Positions 7,791-17,723 are shown, numbered from the stretch's first letter. The stretch: DNA of 30,553 nucleotides from Dichotomicrobium sp964650735 (GCA_964650735.1 CAZYUT010000012.1:1-30553); one strand, 5' to 3'. Notes: generated from the sequence alone by a model not told the origin. Made by a program: numbers and translations.

Positions 7791-8152
7791 AGTCCTCTCA
7801 TCCGCTCCAATTCCTTTGCGGGTCGCTGGTAGCACCGATACGTACAGCACAGTTGACCCGTTAACCATCTCCAAATTATACGGACGGAATAGCAGATGGG
7901 AAGCAAAATCTCGCATGATCAAGGCGTTAGCAGCCATCAGCCAGGCGCGCTGATAAAAAGTCCGTGGAACGAGCGCGACGATTTGTCCATTGAAGGTGCG
8001 GCGGCGTCCTTCAGACATCTCGTCGCCAACCAAAATGCTCGTGCATACGTAGACAGAATACCGCGTAGACACGCAGGGCGAAAGCTGGACTTCGCGATCC
8101 GCCCGTGCCACACCTGCCCCTCCGGAGGTGTCTGGAAAGGACGAGAAACAAC
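7791..8152. other. Divergent intergenic region between usg and hemH
   Basis: This 362-base gap separates the minus-strand usg from the plus-strand hemH and has lower GC than its surroundings, as promoter regions often do. A plus-strand promoter candidate lies at 7853-7882. If it is used for hemH the leader would be about 260 bases long. Two open frames cross the region (87 codons from 7896 on plus, and the upstream extension of usg on minus); neither resembles a known protein or has a ribosome site. Confidence 0.55.
7853..7882 (+). promoter_or_regulatory. Possible sigma-70 promoter directed toward hemH
   Basis: TTGACC at 7853-7858 matches five of six -35 positions and TATACG at 7877-7882 matches four of six -10 positions, with an 18-base spacer. 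It lies in the divergent gap before hemH. A start near 7889 would leave a leader of about 264 bases, so another promoter closer to hemH is possible. Confidence 0.35.
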
Positions 8153-9250
8153 ATGCTGAAAGCGAACATCTCGCATCTTCCAAAGGACCACCCGAAAGTT
8201 GAGTTCGGCCGCATCGGCGTGCTGCTGCTCAATCTGGGCACGCCGGATGCAACCGACTACTGGTCGATGCGCCGCTATCTGAAGGAATTCCTGTCTGACC
8301 GCCGCGTGATCGAGGTCAACCCAGTCATCTGGTGGGTGATCCTCAACGCTTTCGTCTTGACAAAGCGCCCTTTCGCATCGGGCGAGGCGTACCGCTCTAT
8401 CTGGAACGAGGAGCTGGACGAATCGCCTCTGCGCACGATCACGCGCGCGCAGGCCGACAAGATCGCCGAGCGGCTTGCGGACGCGCCGCAGATCATCGTC
8501 GACTGGGGGATGCGCTACGGCAACCCGTCAATCAAGTCGCGGCTGATGAACCTGCAACAGCAGGGCTGCGACCGTATTCTGCTATTCCCGCTTTATCCGC
8601 AATATTCCGCTGCCACCACAGGCACCGCATGTGACAAGGCCTTCGACGCGCTCAAGCAGATGCGCTGGCAGCCGAGCGTGCGTGTCGTCCCCCCATATTA
8701 TGACGAGCCGCGCTACATCGACGCGCTGGCCCGCTCCATCAAGGACAGCGTGGCCAAGCTGGACTGGGAGCCGGAAGTCGTCATCGCCTCCTATCACGGG
8801 CTGCCGCTGGAGTATTTCCAGAAGGGAGATCCGTATCATTGCCACTGCGCCAAGACCACGCGCCTTTTGCGCGAGGCGCTCGGCTGGGACGAACACAAGC
8901 TGCGCCTGACTTTCCAGTCCCGCTTCGGCAACGCGGAATGGCTCCAGCCCTACACCGACAACACAATCGAAGATCTCGCCAAGGAAGGCGTCAAGCGTCT
9001 TGCCGTGGTCACGCCGGGCTTCTCCGCCGACTGCGTCGAGACGCTGGAGGAGATCGCCATGCAGGGCCGGGAGAGCTTCGAGGAATATGGCGGCGAGCAA
9101 TACGCGCTGTTGCCATGCCTTAATGACACTCCAGACAGCATTGACATGCTGGAGGCGATTATCCGGCGCGAGCTTGCCGGCTGGGTCGATCTGGATGCCG
9201 CCCAGACCGAGGAGCAGCAACTCAGGCACACGCTCGCGGCCTCGGGCTGA
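8153..9250 (+). CDS. hemH: Ferrochelatase
   Basis: Inserts Fe2+ into protoporphyrin IX, the last step of the classical haem pathway; peripheral on the inner membrane. The protein has 365 residues from ATG 8153 (AAGGA 11 bases upstream). Motifs: LLLNLGTPD (24-32), the QYSAATTG region (150-157), catalytic His215 in SYHGLP, the GDPYHCHCAKTTRLL loop (225-239), and the catalytic glutamate in DCVETLEEI (293-301). The open frame extends 16 codons upstream, which the family does not need. It stands alone here, between usg and the SPFH gene. Confidence 0.97.
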   Translation: MLKANISHLPKDHPKVEFGRIGVLLLNLGTPDATDYWSMRRYLKEFLSDRRVIEVNPVIWWVILNAFVLTKRPFASGEAYRSIWNEELDESPLRTITRAQADKIAERLADAPQIIVDWGMRYGNPSIKSRLMNLQQQGCDRILLFPLYPQYSAATTGTACDKAFDALKQMRWQPSVRVVPPYYDEPRYIDALARSIKDSVAKLDWEPEVVIASYHGLPLEYFQKGDPYHCHCAKTTRLLREALGWDEHKLRLTFQSRFGNAEWLQPYTDNTIEDLAKEGVKRLAVVTPGFSADCVETLEEIAMQGRESFEEYGGEQYALLPCLNDTPDSIDMLEAIIRRELAGWVDLDAAQTEEQQLRHTLAASG

Positions 9251-9334
9251 GGGTCCGCCATCGGATGTTTCGCATTTCCAGATCGGGAAAATTCGCCTAA
9301 AAGCGTAGCAGTCCACACGGGCTGGAGATACGCG

Positions 9335-10471
<1,137 letters not shown>

Positions 10472-10576
10472 TCAGGGCTTCCCTGACCTTGCAAAACGGC
10501 TAAACTCCCCTCGTTGCGCGGCCGGCCGCAGCGCGCGGCCGGAAACAAGCGACAACAACCACCGGAGCGATGGCGA

Positions 10577-11074
10577 ATGGAAGGCTTTGTCGGCACTGTG
10601 CGCGAGCTCGGCGGCTGGGCCTGGCTGATCTTTGGCGTCATTCTGCTTGGGCTAGAATTGTTGCTTCCTGGCTTTTTCCTGATCTGGTTCGGCGTCGCTG
10701 CCGCAATCGTAGGCGTCACCGTGCTGGCGTTCGATATCGCCTTCGCGTGGCAGTTGCTGATATTTGGCGGGTTGTCGGTCGTTGTGCTGCTGGGGGCAGG
10801 ACGCTTCTGGGGCCGTGAGGACAATGATGCCGGGATATTCACTGACCGCGCCCGCCAGCTGATCGGCCAGCAGTATCTCCTGCATCACCCGATCGAGAAT
10901 GGCCGCGGGGTGCTTCTCGTGGGAGATTCGCAGTGGTCTGTACGTGGGCCGGACTGTCCACGCGGCGTCACCGTGCGCATCGTCGGCGCCAAGGGCACCT
11001 ATCTGCTGGTTGAGCCAGCCACTGACTCATCCGATAACGGCCTGCCCAAAGCCAGCTCCTTCGGCGACGTCTAG
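10577..11074 (+). CDS. NfeD family membrane protein
   Basis: Short-form NfeD of 165 residues and partner of the SPFH protein encoded 105 bases upstream. Hydrophobic segments lie at roughly 14-35, 36-52 and 57-75, followed by a soluble OB-fold domain (about 90-150) containing the LIGQQ...GRGVLLVGDSQW...VRIVGAKGTYLLVEP pattern. ATG 10577 is chosen because GGAG lies 9 bases before it and the membrane segments begin soon after; the open frame itself extends 21 codons further upstream. No serine-protease domain is present, as expected for the short form. Confidence 0.9.
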   Translation: MEGFVGTVRELGGWAWLIFGVILLGLELLLPGFFLIWFGVAAAIVGVTVLAFDIAFAWQLLIFGGLSVVVLLGAGRFWGREDNDAGIFTDRARQLIGQQYLLHHPIENGRGVLLVGDSQWSVRGPDCPRGVTVRIVGAKGTYLLVEPATDSSDNGLPKASSFGDV

Positions 11075-11132
11075 AGCGCACGCATTCAAACAAACCGGAA
11101 TCAGTGAATGCGCACTAAATTGTTTTGCGCAG

Positions 11133-11177
11133 GCAAAACCGGCTCCATCCCGGATCAAGTCCGGGACCGGCTTTTGC
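11133..11177. terminator. Palindromic hairpin between convergent nfeD and kdsD, possible bidirectional terminator
   Basis: The core TCCCGGATCAAGTCCGGGA (11148-11166) is a perfect 7-base inverted repeat with a 5-base loop. It is flanked by GCAAAACCGG on the left and CCGGCTTTTGC on the right, which pair with one bulged base, so the outer arms give A-runs on one side and T-runs on the other. This suits termination in both directions between convergent genes. From memory, the CCCGGATCAAGTCCGGG core resembles a dispersed palindrome seen in many alphaproteobacterial genomes, so it may be a repeat element used as a terminator. Confidence 0.65.
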
Positions 11178-11187
11178 TGAACGCGCG

Positions 11188-12192
11188 CTAGGCCACGCCG
11201 AGCCGCAGCAGATCGTGGATGTGAACGATCCCGACCGGCCGCCCATCCTCCACGACGAACAGCGCGGTGATCTTCGACGTGTTCAGTACATTGAGCGCCG
11301 CGCTCGCTAACTCATCGGGACCGATGGTCTTCGGCGCACGGGTCATCACCTCGCCGACACTTGCCTCGAGTAGCCCATCGCCCATGTTCCGGCGCAAGTC
11401 GCCGTCGGTGAGGATGCCGATGAGCTTGCCATCGTCACCGGTGACGCCGAGACAGCCGAACGACTTTTCCGTCATCAGCACGAGAGCTTCGCTCATCGGC
11501 GCATCGGCCGCGGTCAGCGGCAGCCGGTCGCCGGTATGCATGAAATCACCAACATGCTTGAGGTTCGCGCCAAGCTGGCCGCCAGGGTGAAACACCTTGA
11601 AGTCCTGCGCGGTGAAGCCCTTGCCCTCCAGCAGCGCGATCGCCAGCGCGTCGCCGATGGCAAGCTGCATCAGCGAGGAAGTCGTCGGCGCCAGCCCATG
11701 CGGGCAGGCCTCGGTCGCCTGCGGCAGGATCAGCGCATGTTGCGCGGCCCTTGCCAGCGAACTTTCCCTGCGCGAGGTGATCGCGATGATCGGCACGGCA
11801 AACCGGCGCGCATAGGTGATGAGGTTGCTCAGCTCGACCGTCTCGCCGGACCATGAGAGCGCAATGATCGCGTCTTCCGGTGTGATCATTCCGAGATCGC
11901 CGTGGCTCGCCTCGCCAGGATGCACGAAGAAGGCGGGCGTGCCGGTGGATGACAGCGTGGCGGCGATCTTCTGGCCAACATGACCGCTCTTGCCCATGCC
12001 GCTGACAATTGTCCGGCCCCTGAGCGCCTGCAACAACGCCACCGCCTCCGCGAAGCGCGCGCCGAGCGGGCCGCCCATCGCCTGCTTCAGCGCGGTGACG
12101 CCGCCGAGTTCGAAATCAAGCGTGCGCAGCGCTGAACGGATCGCCGCATCGGCCTGCAAAGCCGCGCTTCGAGCCACCGTCGCCTCTGCCAT
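11188..12192 (-). CDS. kdsD: Arabinose-5-phosphate isomerase, KpsF/GutQ family
   Basis: Interconverts ribulose 5-phosphate and arabinose 5-phosphate, the first step towards Kdo of lipopolysaccharide or capsule. The 334-residue protein has the family layout: an SIS domain (about 40-180) with SGMGKSGHVGQK (64-75), STGTPAFFVHPGEASHGDLGM and LSWSGETVEL, then two CBS domains (about 210-265 and 275-334; GILTDGDLRR near the join). A strong GGGAGGG site precedes ATG 12192. It lies 42 bases after galU on the same strand, so the two are probably cotranscribed. Confidence 0.94.
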   Translation of the reverse strand: MAEATVARSAALQADAAIRSALRTLDFELGGVTALKQAMGGPLGARFAEAVALLQALRGRTIVSGMGKSGHVGQKIAATLSSTGTPAFFVHPGEASHGDLGMITPEDAIIALSWSGETVELSNLITYARRFAVPIIAITSRRESSLARAAQHALILPQATEACPHGLAPTTSSLMQLAIGDALAIALLEGKGFTAQDFKVFHPGGQLGANLKHVGDFMHTGDRLPLTAADAPMSEALVLMTEKSFGCLGVTGDDGKLIGILTDGDLRRNMGDGLLEASVGEVMTRAPKTIGPDELASAALNVLNTSKITALFVVEDGRPVGIVHIHDLLRLGVA

Positions 12193-12234
12193 GAATTTAT
12201 CCCTCCCGACAAGTTTCGCCGGTTTCTCTTTTCT

Positions 12235-13137
12235 CTATTCCAGCGTCTCGGCAATACGCTTGATTTCCGCGCGCATTCGCTGAGCCAGATCCGGGTGATC
12301 GAGCGCGTAGGCGATATTCGCCTCCAAGAAGCCGAGCTTCGAGCCGCAGTCATAGCTCGTCCCCTTATGCTCGTAGGCGTAGATCCTCTGCATTTCCAGC
12401 AGCTTCAGCATCGCGTCCGTCAGCTGGATCTCGCCGCCCGCCCCCGGCTTGACCTTTTCCAGAACATCGAAGATTTCGGGCTGAAGGATGTAGCGCCCGA
12501 GGATCGTGAGGTTCGACGGCGCTTCCTCGACCTTTGGCTTTTCCACCATGCCCTTCACCGGCCAGATCGGCCCCTCGCCTTCTTCCAGACTCACCACGCC
12601 ATACTTGTAGACCTCAGAAGGATCGACACGCTCGACCGCGATGAGGTTGATCTTGACGCCGGTTTCGGCGGTGAGGCGTTGATACTCGCGCATCATGGCG
12701 GGCAGGCAGCCATCGCCGGGCGACTTGACGAGAACATCCGGCAGCAGGAGCGCAAAAGGCTGATTTCCAATCAGATCGCGCGCGCACCACACAGCATGTC
12801 CGAGGCCAAGCGGCTCCTGCTGGCGCGTAAAGCTCGACTGGCCGGGAGGCGGCCGAAGGCTGTCCAAGAGCGCAAGCTCTTCCTTCTTGTTGCGATGCCG
12901 CAGAACGGTTTCGAGCTCATACTGGATGTCGAAGTGATCCTCGATAACGTGCTTGTTCCGCCCCGTCACGAACACACTGTGATTGATGCCGGCCGCCCGC
13001 GCCTCGTCGACGACATGCTGGATCAGCGGCCGGTCGACGACGGGCAGCATTTCCTTTGGAACGGCCTTTGTTGCGGGAAGAAAACGGGTGCCGAGACCGG
13101 CAACCGGGAAGACGGCTTTTCGGATCGTCTGGATCAT
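12235..13137 (-). CDS. galU: UTP-glucose-1-phosphate uridylyltransferase
   Basis: Makes UDP-glucose from UTP and glucose 1-phosphate for glycans and nucleotide-sugar pathways. The 300-residue protein begins MIQTIRKAVFPVAGLGTRFL, and the nucleotide-binding signature GLGTRFLPATKAVPKEMLPV covers residues 14-33. VDRPLIQHVVDEA, the FALLLPDVLV segment and GGEIQLTD are also typical. Length matches the family. It heads a likely galU-kdsD unit feeding envelope polysaccharide synthesis. Confidence 0.96.
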   Translation of the reverse strand: MIQTIRKAVFPVAGLGTRFLPATKAVPKEMLPVVDRPLIQHVVDEARAAGINHSVFVTGRNKHVIEDHFDIQYELETVLRHRNKKEELALLDSLRPPPGQSSFTRQQEPLGLGHAVWCARDLIGNQPFALLLPDVLVKSPGDGCLPAMMREYQRLTAETGVKINLIAVERVDPSEVYKYGVVSLEEGEGPIWPVKGMVEKPKVEEAPSNLTILGRYILQPEIFDVLEKVKPGAGGEIQLTDAMLKLLEMQRIYAYEHKGTSYDCGSKLGFLEANIAYALDHPDLAQRMRAEIKRIAETLE

Positions 13138-13247
13138 TCAGTCTCTCTGAGATTATCAGGGCGCCGGCGCGCGTGGACCGCCACCATTTGCGCGAAAAGA
13201 GGCGAGCCAGTGACGTGCCTGGTATGCGGGTCGAGGGGTATCACGGA

Positions 13248-14345
13248 TCACGGTTGCTGCGCCAGCCGCCCCAGCATGGCCCGAACCGCGGCGATCTGCG
13301 GGGCGCCGCGCTCGCGGAACCCCAGGCCCGTGTAGCCCCACCAATCCCAGCAAGCCTTTGGGTTGACGGCGCTGCGCTTTGTCTGCGGGAACAGGATTAT
13401 GAGCCGGTTGGCGTCCGCCCAGCGCGCGAAACCCGAGCCGCGAATGAACGCATCGCCGATACGCGCCCGGTTTTGCTCGCAGCCATGAAAGGTAATGTGC
13501 ACGGCACAACCGGGCTGCGCACGGCAGCTCGGGGGAATGTAGACAATCCCCTCGGGCGCGAGGCTCTGCGGGTCGCTGCCCGCGAAGTAGCGCGTCTGGT
13601 CGAAGACCCGGAAAACACCCTTGGGCCGGCCATCCGGCTGCGCTGCGCCGCGATAGAGATGCTGGAGGATCGCGCCGGCTTGGTCATAGTCGCAATCGTT
13701 GAGGAAGGGCGGGCCGGACACGCCGCATTCGAGGCCGTCGTCCAGCGTGATGAAGGCATGTGCGCCGCGCTCGAAGCGGACGAAGCGCAGGTCCGGCTCC
13801 GCCACGCCCATCGCGCGATAATAGGCCGCCGCCGCGTCGACCACGGAACGCGCAACGGTGTCGTCATCGCTGGCGTGGAAAAGGTAAACGCGGTCTGGGA
13901 CAACACCTTCCACGGGAGCGATTTTATCCGCATCGGCCAGTTCGCGCGTGCGCTCGGCCAGCGCTTCGGCGTTGGGTTTGCCGATCATCGCCAGGCTGTC
14001 GTCCGTGCAAGCATTGAGCGCGAGGTTCAGATTGTGCGGAATCGCCGTCGTCCAGATCGGCCAGAGTCGGGAAAACTCGCTCTCCGCGCAGCCATAGGGC
14101 CCTCCGGCCACCAGCCCGGCACCGGCGACGATGTCTGAGTGCGCGACCTGAAACTGCCCGGCCATATAGGCGCCGGATGACAGGCCGGAGACGGTGGTAC
14201 GGTCGAGATCGGCCCCCAGCGCGGGCAACGGCCCGGCCACCCCCCTTTGTCCAGTGGCCCAGACGAACCAGACGACGATGGCCGCAACCGTGGCCAGCAA
14301 ACCGGCCAGTACCGTCCAGACAACCGCGCGGCGCTTGCCGGCCAT
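13248..14345 (-). CDS. PHB-depolymerase-type esterase, membrane-anchored or secreted
   Basis: A 365-residue alpha/beta hydrolase related to poly(3-hydroxybutyrate) depolymerases. A basic N-terminus and one hydrophobic segment (about 8-30) suggest export with an uncleaved anchor or signal peptide. The nucleophile motif GLSSG puts Ser56 early; acid candidates are Asp160-162 and the histidine may be His196; the oxyanion motif TFHGC lies late, at 285-289. This order (nucleophile first, oxyanion loop last) is that of the circularly permuted type 2 catalytic domain. CWDWWGY near the end is also typical. ATG 14345 has GGAG 8 bases upstream; an upstream ATG at 14381 is inside a hairpin. Polymer or short-ester activity cannot be told apart. 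Confidence 0.82.
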   Translation of the reverse strand: MAGKRRAVVWTVLAGLLATVAAIVVWFVWATGQRGVAGPLPALGADLDRTTVSGLSSGAYMAGQFQVAHSDIVAGAGLVAGGPYGCAESEFSRLWPIWTTAIPHNLNLALNACTDDSLAMIGKPNAEALAERTRELADADKIAPVEGVVPDRVYLFHASDDDTVARSVVDAAAAYYRAMGVAEPDLRFVRFERGAHAFITLDDGLECGVSGPPFLNDCDYDQAGAILQHLYRGAAQPDGRPKGVFRVFDQTRYFAGSDPQSLAPEGIVYIPPSCRAQPGCAVHITFHGCEQNRARIGDAFIRGSGFARWADANRLIILFPQTKRSAVNPKACWDWWGYTGLGFRERGAPQIAAVRAMLGRLAQQP

Positions 14346-14350
14346 GAGGT

Positions 14351-14421
14351 GTGCTCCGATCCGTGTGCCCTCACCGCGCATGCGGTGATGTCGCGCTCAT
14401 AGCACCCACGGATCGAAGCAC
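14351..14421 (-). promoter_or_regulatory. Large inverted repeat that hides the ribosome site of the esterase
   Basis: A 15-base arm at 14351-14365 pairs with one at 14407-14421 with a single C/A mismatch in DNA. On the minus strand, the sense strand of both neighbours, that mismatch becomes a G-U wobble, so the mRNA helix has 15 continuous pairs. The loop holds a second perfect hairpin, TCACCGC-GCAT-GCGGTGA (14371-14388). The GGAG site of the esterase (plus-strand 14354-14357) lies inside the 3' arm and would pair with CUUC. There is no U-run, so a simple terminator is unlikely. The element fits a translation-blocking leader; its trigger is unknown. Confidence 0.65.
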
Positions 14422-14455
14422 CAAGCCTTTCGGGCGAAATTGGAGCAGAACTGTA

Positions 14456-15748
14456 TCAGCGGCGGTTCAGCCGGCCTTCGCCGTCAAGCCGGACAACCCA
14501 TACGTCCTGATAACCGGCGCCGCGTCCCGTCGTGTAGCCGGCAACGATGATCCCGCCGTCCCGGGTCGTGATGATGGCGGTTGGGCGCGTCCAGGTCCGC
14601 TCGCCAACGATGCGCGACCAGACGATGTCGCCGTCCCGCGTGAATCGCACCAGCCGCGCGTCGCTCACTCCAAGGCCGCCGTATTTCGCGGCCGAGACGA
14701 CGATCACGCCGCCATCCGGCGTGGCAGCCGCGCCCCAGGCCTCGTTGCTTCCGGGGTTCTGGCTAAGTTGCTTCCAGAGCGTCGTGCCGTCATGCGCAAG
14801 CCGGATGACCCAGGACTTGCTGTCGGCCGGCGTGCGCTCCTGCGAGATACCGGCAACAAAGAACCCGCCTTCCGGCGCTGCGTTGATCGCGGTGCCGGCC
14901 GAGAAGATGCCGCGAGCGAAATGGCGCTGCCAGAGCATGTCGCCCTGCGCGTCCAGGCGAACGACCCAGTTATCGAAACTCCTCATGCCCGGACGCTGGG
15001 TGTAGCCAGCGACGCCAAACCCGCCGTCGGCAGCTTGCGCGATGCTCACCGCGCCGTCCTCGCCTTCGGTGCCATGTGTGCGCTCCCAGCGCTGGTCGCC
15101 GTTCTCATCAATCACCATGATCCACACGTCGTCGTCTTCTGCGCCGCCCTTGCTGCCGGCAAGAACGAAGCCGCCTTCGGCAAGCGGCGCGATGGAGCGC
15201 ACCCCGTCGTTGAAACGGCCTCCGTAGGCCTTCTGCCACAGGACGTCTCCGCGCTCATCGAAACGGACGATCAACGCGTCCGAGCCACCCTCGCCGATCG
15301 AGTAGGTCTTTCCCGCGATGATGACATGCCCCTCCTCGGTCGCGGTGATGCCGAACACCTTCTCGGTCATCGGACCACCGAGCACCTTCTGCCAGACCAC
15401 CTTGCCCTGCGCGTCGAGCCGCAACACCCAGGCATCGCGGTCGAGCTTGCCGTGCGAGCGCGTATGTCCGGCAAGCGCATAGCCGCCGTCGGGCATCTCC
15501 ACGACTGAATGGGCCTCGTCATCGAGCCGGCCGCCGATGACCTCCTCCCAGGTGCAGATCGCACCCGTGACTTCGCAATCGCCAGCCAGGCCGGGCAGCA
15601 GTTCTTCCTGGGCGCTGGGCAGCGCTTGCGGCGCGGCGGCATGGCTCGCGCTCGTGAACGCAATGGCAGCGAGCGCCGCGGCCCCGATTGTGCGTGCAGC
15701 GCCGAGGGAGAATGGCAAACGCCATGAACGCGAAAGCGGATTGGTCAT
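14456..15748 (-). CDS. Secreted repeat protein, probable beta-propeller
   Basis: A 430-residue exported protein of unknown function. The signal peptide covers about 1-37, with likely cleavage after ASHA. The mature part is built from about seven units of some 50 residues with the pattern DGG..(V/A)AG.T, D.WV.RLD..G...W....GG, as in WEEVIGGRLDDEAHS and WQKVLGGPMTEKVFG. Such units usually fold as propeller blades. ATG 15748 is chosen for a GGAGG site 11 bases upstream; the frame is open to a TTG at 15787. It precedes the esterase by 110 bases on the same strand, and the inverted repeat lies between them. Confidence 0.72.
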   Translation of the reverse strand: MTNPLSRSWRLPFSLGAARTIGAAALAAIAFTSASHAAAPQALPSAQEELLPGLAGDCEVTGAICTWEEVIGGRLDDEAHSVVEMPDGGYALAGHTRSHGKLDRDAWVLRLDAQGKVVWQKVLGGPMTEKVFGITATEEGHVIIAGKTYSIGEGGSDALIVRFDERGDVLWQKAYGGRFNDGVRSIAPLAEGGFVLAGSKGGAEDDDVWIMVIDENGDQRWERTHGTEGEDGAVSIAQAADGGFGVAGYTQRPGMRSFDNWVVRLDAQGDMLWQRHFARGIFSAGTAINAAPEGGFFVAGISQERTPADSKSWVIRLAHDGTTLWKQLSQNPGSNEAWGAAATPDGGVIVVSAAKYGGLGVSDARLVRFTRDGDIVWSRIVGERTWTRPTAIITTRDGGIIVAGYTTGRGAGYQDVWVVRLDGEGRLNRR

Positions 15749-15787
15749 CTGATCGACAGCCTCCATGGATGAATAAACTGTCGTCAA

Positions 15788-15816
15788 ATTGTCATCTGAA
15801 AAGATTAGCCGGTCAA
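15788..15816 (-). promoter_or_regulatory. Sigma-70-type promoter candidate for the repeat protein gene
   Basis: Read on the minus strand, TTGACC (plus 15816-15811) and GACAAT (plus 15793-15788) are separated by exactly 17 bases, matching five of six -35 and four of six -10 consensus positions. The predicted start near 15781 leaves a leader of about 33 bases that contains the GGAGG ribosome site. Confidence 0.45.
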
Positions 15817-15957
15817 TTCCTCAATTTGACGGAGGGCAAAACCGGACCCAAAGGCCGTTGATCGGACTTTTCTAAGGGGCAGAAAGGGCGCAGTTTTTGG
15901 CTTTTGCGATCATAGCGCCGAAAAACACTCGCACAGGGCGGAGTTCCCCGAGATGGC

Positions 15958-17673
15958 TTATCGGAAAAGCCAGTCGAACAGCGTGCGCGGCTCGCGCTGA
16001 ATGCGATACCGGCGGCGCTCATAACCGCGATCGCCCCGCCACTCGTCATAGGTCCAGCTGTCGTCCTCCAGCCGCCGCTCTGGCTCGCGCCGGACAACGC
16101 GCGGTTCCTCCCGGAGCTGATGCGCGCTTGGAACGCCATCCGGGTCCGTCACGGTGACGCCGTAGCGGCCCCACTCCCATTTCGCTTTCTCGCCGCCAAC
16201 CTGATAAGGCTCGATCGCAACGACACGCTTCGCGCTCAGATTGAGGATCGCAACATTCTCGTGAGCGCGTTCGCCTTCGCCGCCACGGCCCGGCTCGCTG
16301 CCCGCATGGTAGCGCAGGAGGCCGAAGCCGCTCAGCGTTTTGGTGAGCTCGGTCCACTCAATCAGGCGCGGCTGCGTCTCGCCGTCCGTCTCAAGAGGCA
16401 CTGCGAGCGCCTCGTAAGCGTCGTTGACGGCAAAATAGCCCGCGGCCTCCCCTTTTACGATGCGCCAGCCGTCAAGCGGCTCGCCAACTGTGATCTCAGG
16501 CAGCGCTACGGCGCTTTCGGCGGTTTCGCCAAGACGCCTGAGAGCCGTGCGCGCGTCCTCCATTAGCGGGTCCAGCTTCAGTACGGTGCGATATTCGGCT
16601 GCGGCCCCGTCGATATCGCCGGCCTCTTCGGCCAGTTGCGCCCGCACGAGATAAGCCTCCGCCATCTCCGGCTCGCGTTCCAGCGCCAAGCTCACATTCG
16701 TGCTCACCTGCACCGGCTGGCCCAGCCGGAGATAAGCGCGCGCCCGGCAAAGGTAAGCCGGCGCATGTTCCGGCGCGAATGTCACCGCCATGTCGCAGTC
16801 GCCCAGCGCCTCCTGAGTGCGGCCGCGCTCGAGCTGCGCCAGACCGCGCCATGCGTATGCCTCACCGTTCTCCGGGCCGATTTCCAATGCGGCGGAGAAA
16901 TCCTGGACCGCCTCCTCATGCTGGCCGCGATAGCTGTTGACCTGCCCGCGAAGGACCAGAAGCTGGGCGTCGCCCTCGGCTGTGGCTGATGCCTGCTCAA
17001 GATCGTTGAGCGCGTCTGCGTAATGGCGCACCTCGATGAGCGCTGCGGCCCGGTTCCGGTAGGCGGCCGGATAGTTGCGGTTCAGCAGGATCGCGCGGTT
17101 GAGATAGCGCAGGCTGGCGAACGGGCGCGCCTGCGCAGCCGCAATCTTGCCGCGCCCATTCAGTGGAGCGGCGCTGGAGGGCAGCAACTGCACGGCCCTA
17201 CGCAAATCGGCCTCGGCCTTTTCGAGCTGGCCGAGCGCCATGTAGGCGTTGCCGCGATTGTTGAACGCCGCGCCATAGGCCGGCGCCAGCGCGATCGCCT
17301 GCGAGAAATCCTCGATAGCCTCCTCGATACGGCCCGTCGCCATCAGGACGTTACCGCGATTGTTGTAGACCGGCGCGTAATCTGGATTGAGTTCGATCGA
17401 CTTTTCAAAATCTTCAAGCGCTCGCTCGTGGCGCTGCTCGCGCCAGTGGGCAACGCCGCGATCGTTGTAGATGCTCGCGCGGCGCGCCTCGGGCAGGTTT
17501 TCGTCTTCCAGCGCCTTGCCATAGGCCTCGATCGCCTTGGCGTTGTTGCCGCGCATCAGCGCGTTGACGCCCTCCTGCGCATAGAGAAGCGCCCTCTCGA
17601 CCGAGGCCTGCGCCGGCGTAACGCCGCACAGGATCGCCAGCAGAAGAATGCGTGCTGCGAGAAGCATTGCCAT
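15958..17673 (-). CDS. Exported TPR-repeat protein
   Basis: A 571-residue protein with a signal peptide (about 1-23, ending PAQA) followed by about ten tetratricopeptide repeats over residues 28-380. Several share the NxRG signature, for example YNDRGVAHW, YNNRGNVLM and FNNRGNAYMALG. A C-terminal domain (about 390-520) matches nothing I recognise, and the end is strongly basic (RRYRIQREPRTLFDWLFR). It probably works in the periplasm as a binding scaffold; no partner is evident. It is transcribed divergently from the GH3 gene. Confidence 0.85.
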   Translation of the reverse strand: MAMLLAARILLLAILCGVTPAQASVERALLYAQEGVNALMRGNNAKAIEAYGKALEDENLPEARRASIYNDRGVAHWREQRHERALEDFEKSIELNPDYAPVYNNRGNVLMATGRIEEAIEDFSQAIALAPAYGAAFNNRGNAYMALGQLEKAEADLRRAVQLLPSSAAPLNGRGKIAAAQARPFASLRYLNRAILLNRNYPAAYRNRAAALIEVRHYADALNDLEQASATAEGDAQLLVLRGQVNSYRGQHEEAVQDFSAALEIGPENGEAYAWRGLAQLERGRTQEALGDCDMAVTFAPEHAPAYLCRARAYLRLGQPVQVSTNVSLALEREPEMAEAYLVRAQLAEEAGDIDGAAAEYRTVLKLDPLMEDARTALRRLGETAESAVALPEITVGEPLDGWRIVKGEAAGYFAVNDAYEALAVPLETDGETQPRLIEWTELTKTLSGFGLLRYHAGSEPGRGGEGERAHENVAILNLSAKRVVAIEPYQVGGEKAKWEWGRYGVTVTDPDGVPSAHQLREEPRVVRREPERRLEDDSWTYDEWRGDRGYERRRYRIQREPRTLFDWLFR

Positions 17674-17723
17674 CCACGATTTTGCCGGGCGGCGCCCGCG
17701 TTTCGTCGAACCCTTGCCCTTAT

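Noticed and set aside
7896..8159. 87-codon plus-strand open frame ending across the hemH start, possible leader peptide
   Set aside because: It has no ribosome site and no recognisable features, and overlaps hemH by only a few bases. A translational-coupling role cannot be excluded but is not supported.
7791..8183. 131-codon upstream extension of usg as a larger fusion protein
   Set aside because: Usg proteins are about 90 residues, ATG 7790 has a good ribosome site, and codon bias weakens upstream.
13200..13250. TGATCC on the minus strand before galU as another RpoE site
   Set aside because: The nearest TA-starting -10 is 20 bases away, and the site lies at the 3' end of the esterase gene; chance is more likely.
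12295..14138. Plus-strand open frames opposite galU and the esterase
   Set aside because: They are mirror frames of well-supported minus-strand genes; GC-rich codon use leaves the opposite strand open.
14351..15508. Plus-strand open frame of 385 codons opposite the repeat protein
   Set aside because: The minus-strand frame has a signal peptide, clear repeats and a ribosome site; the plus-strand one has none of these.
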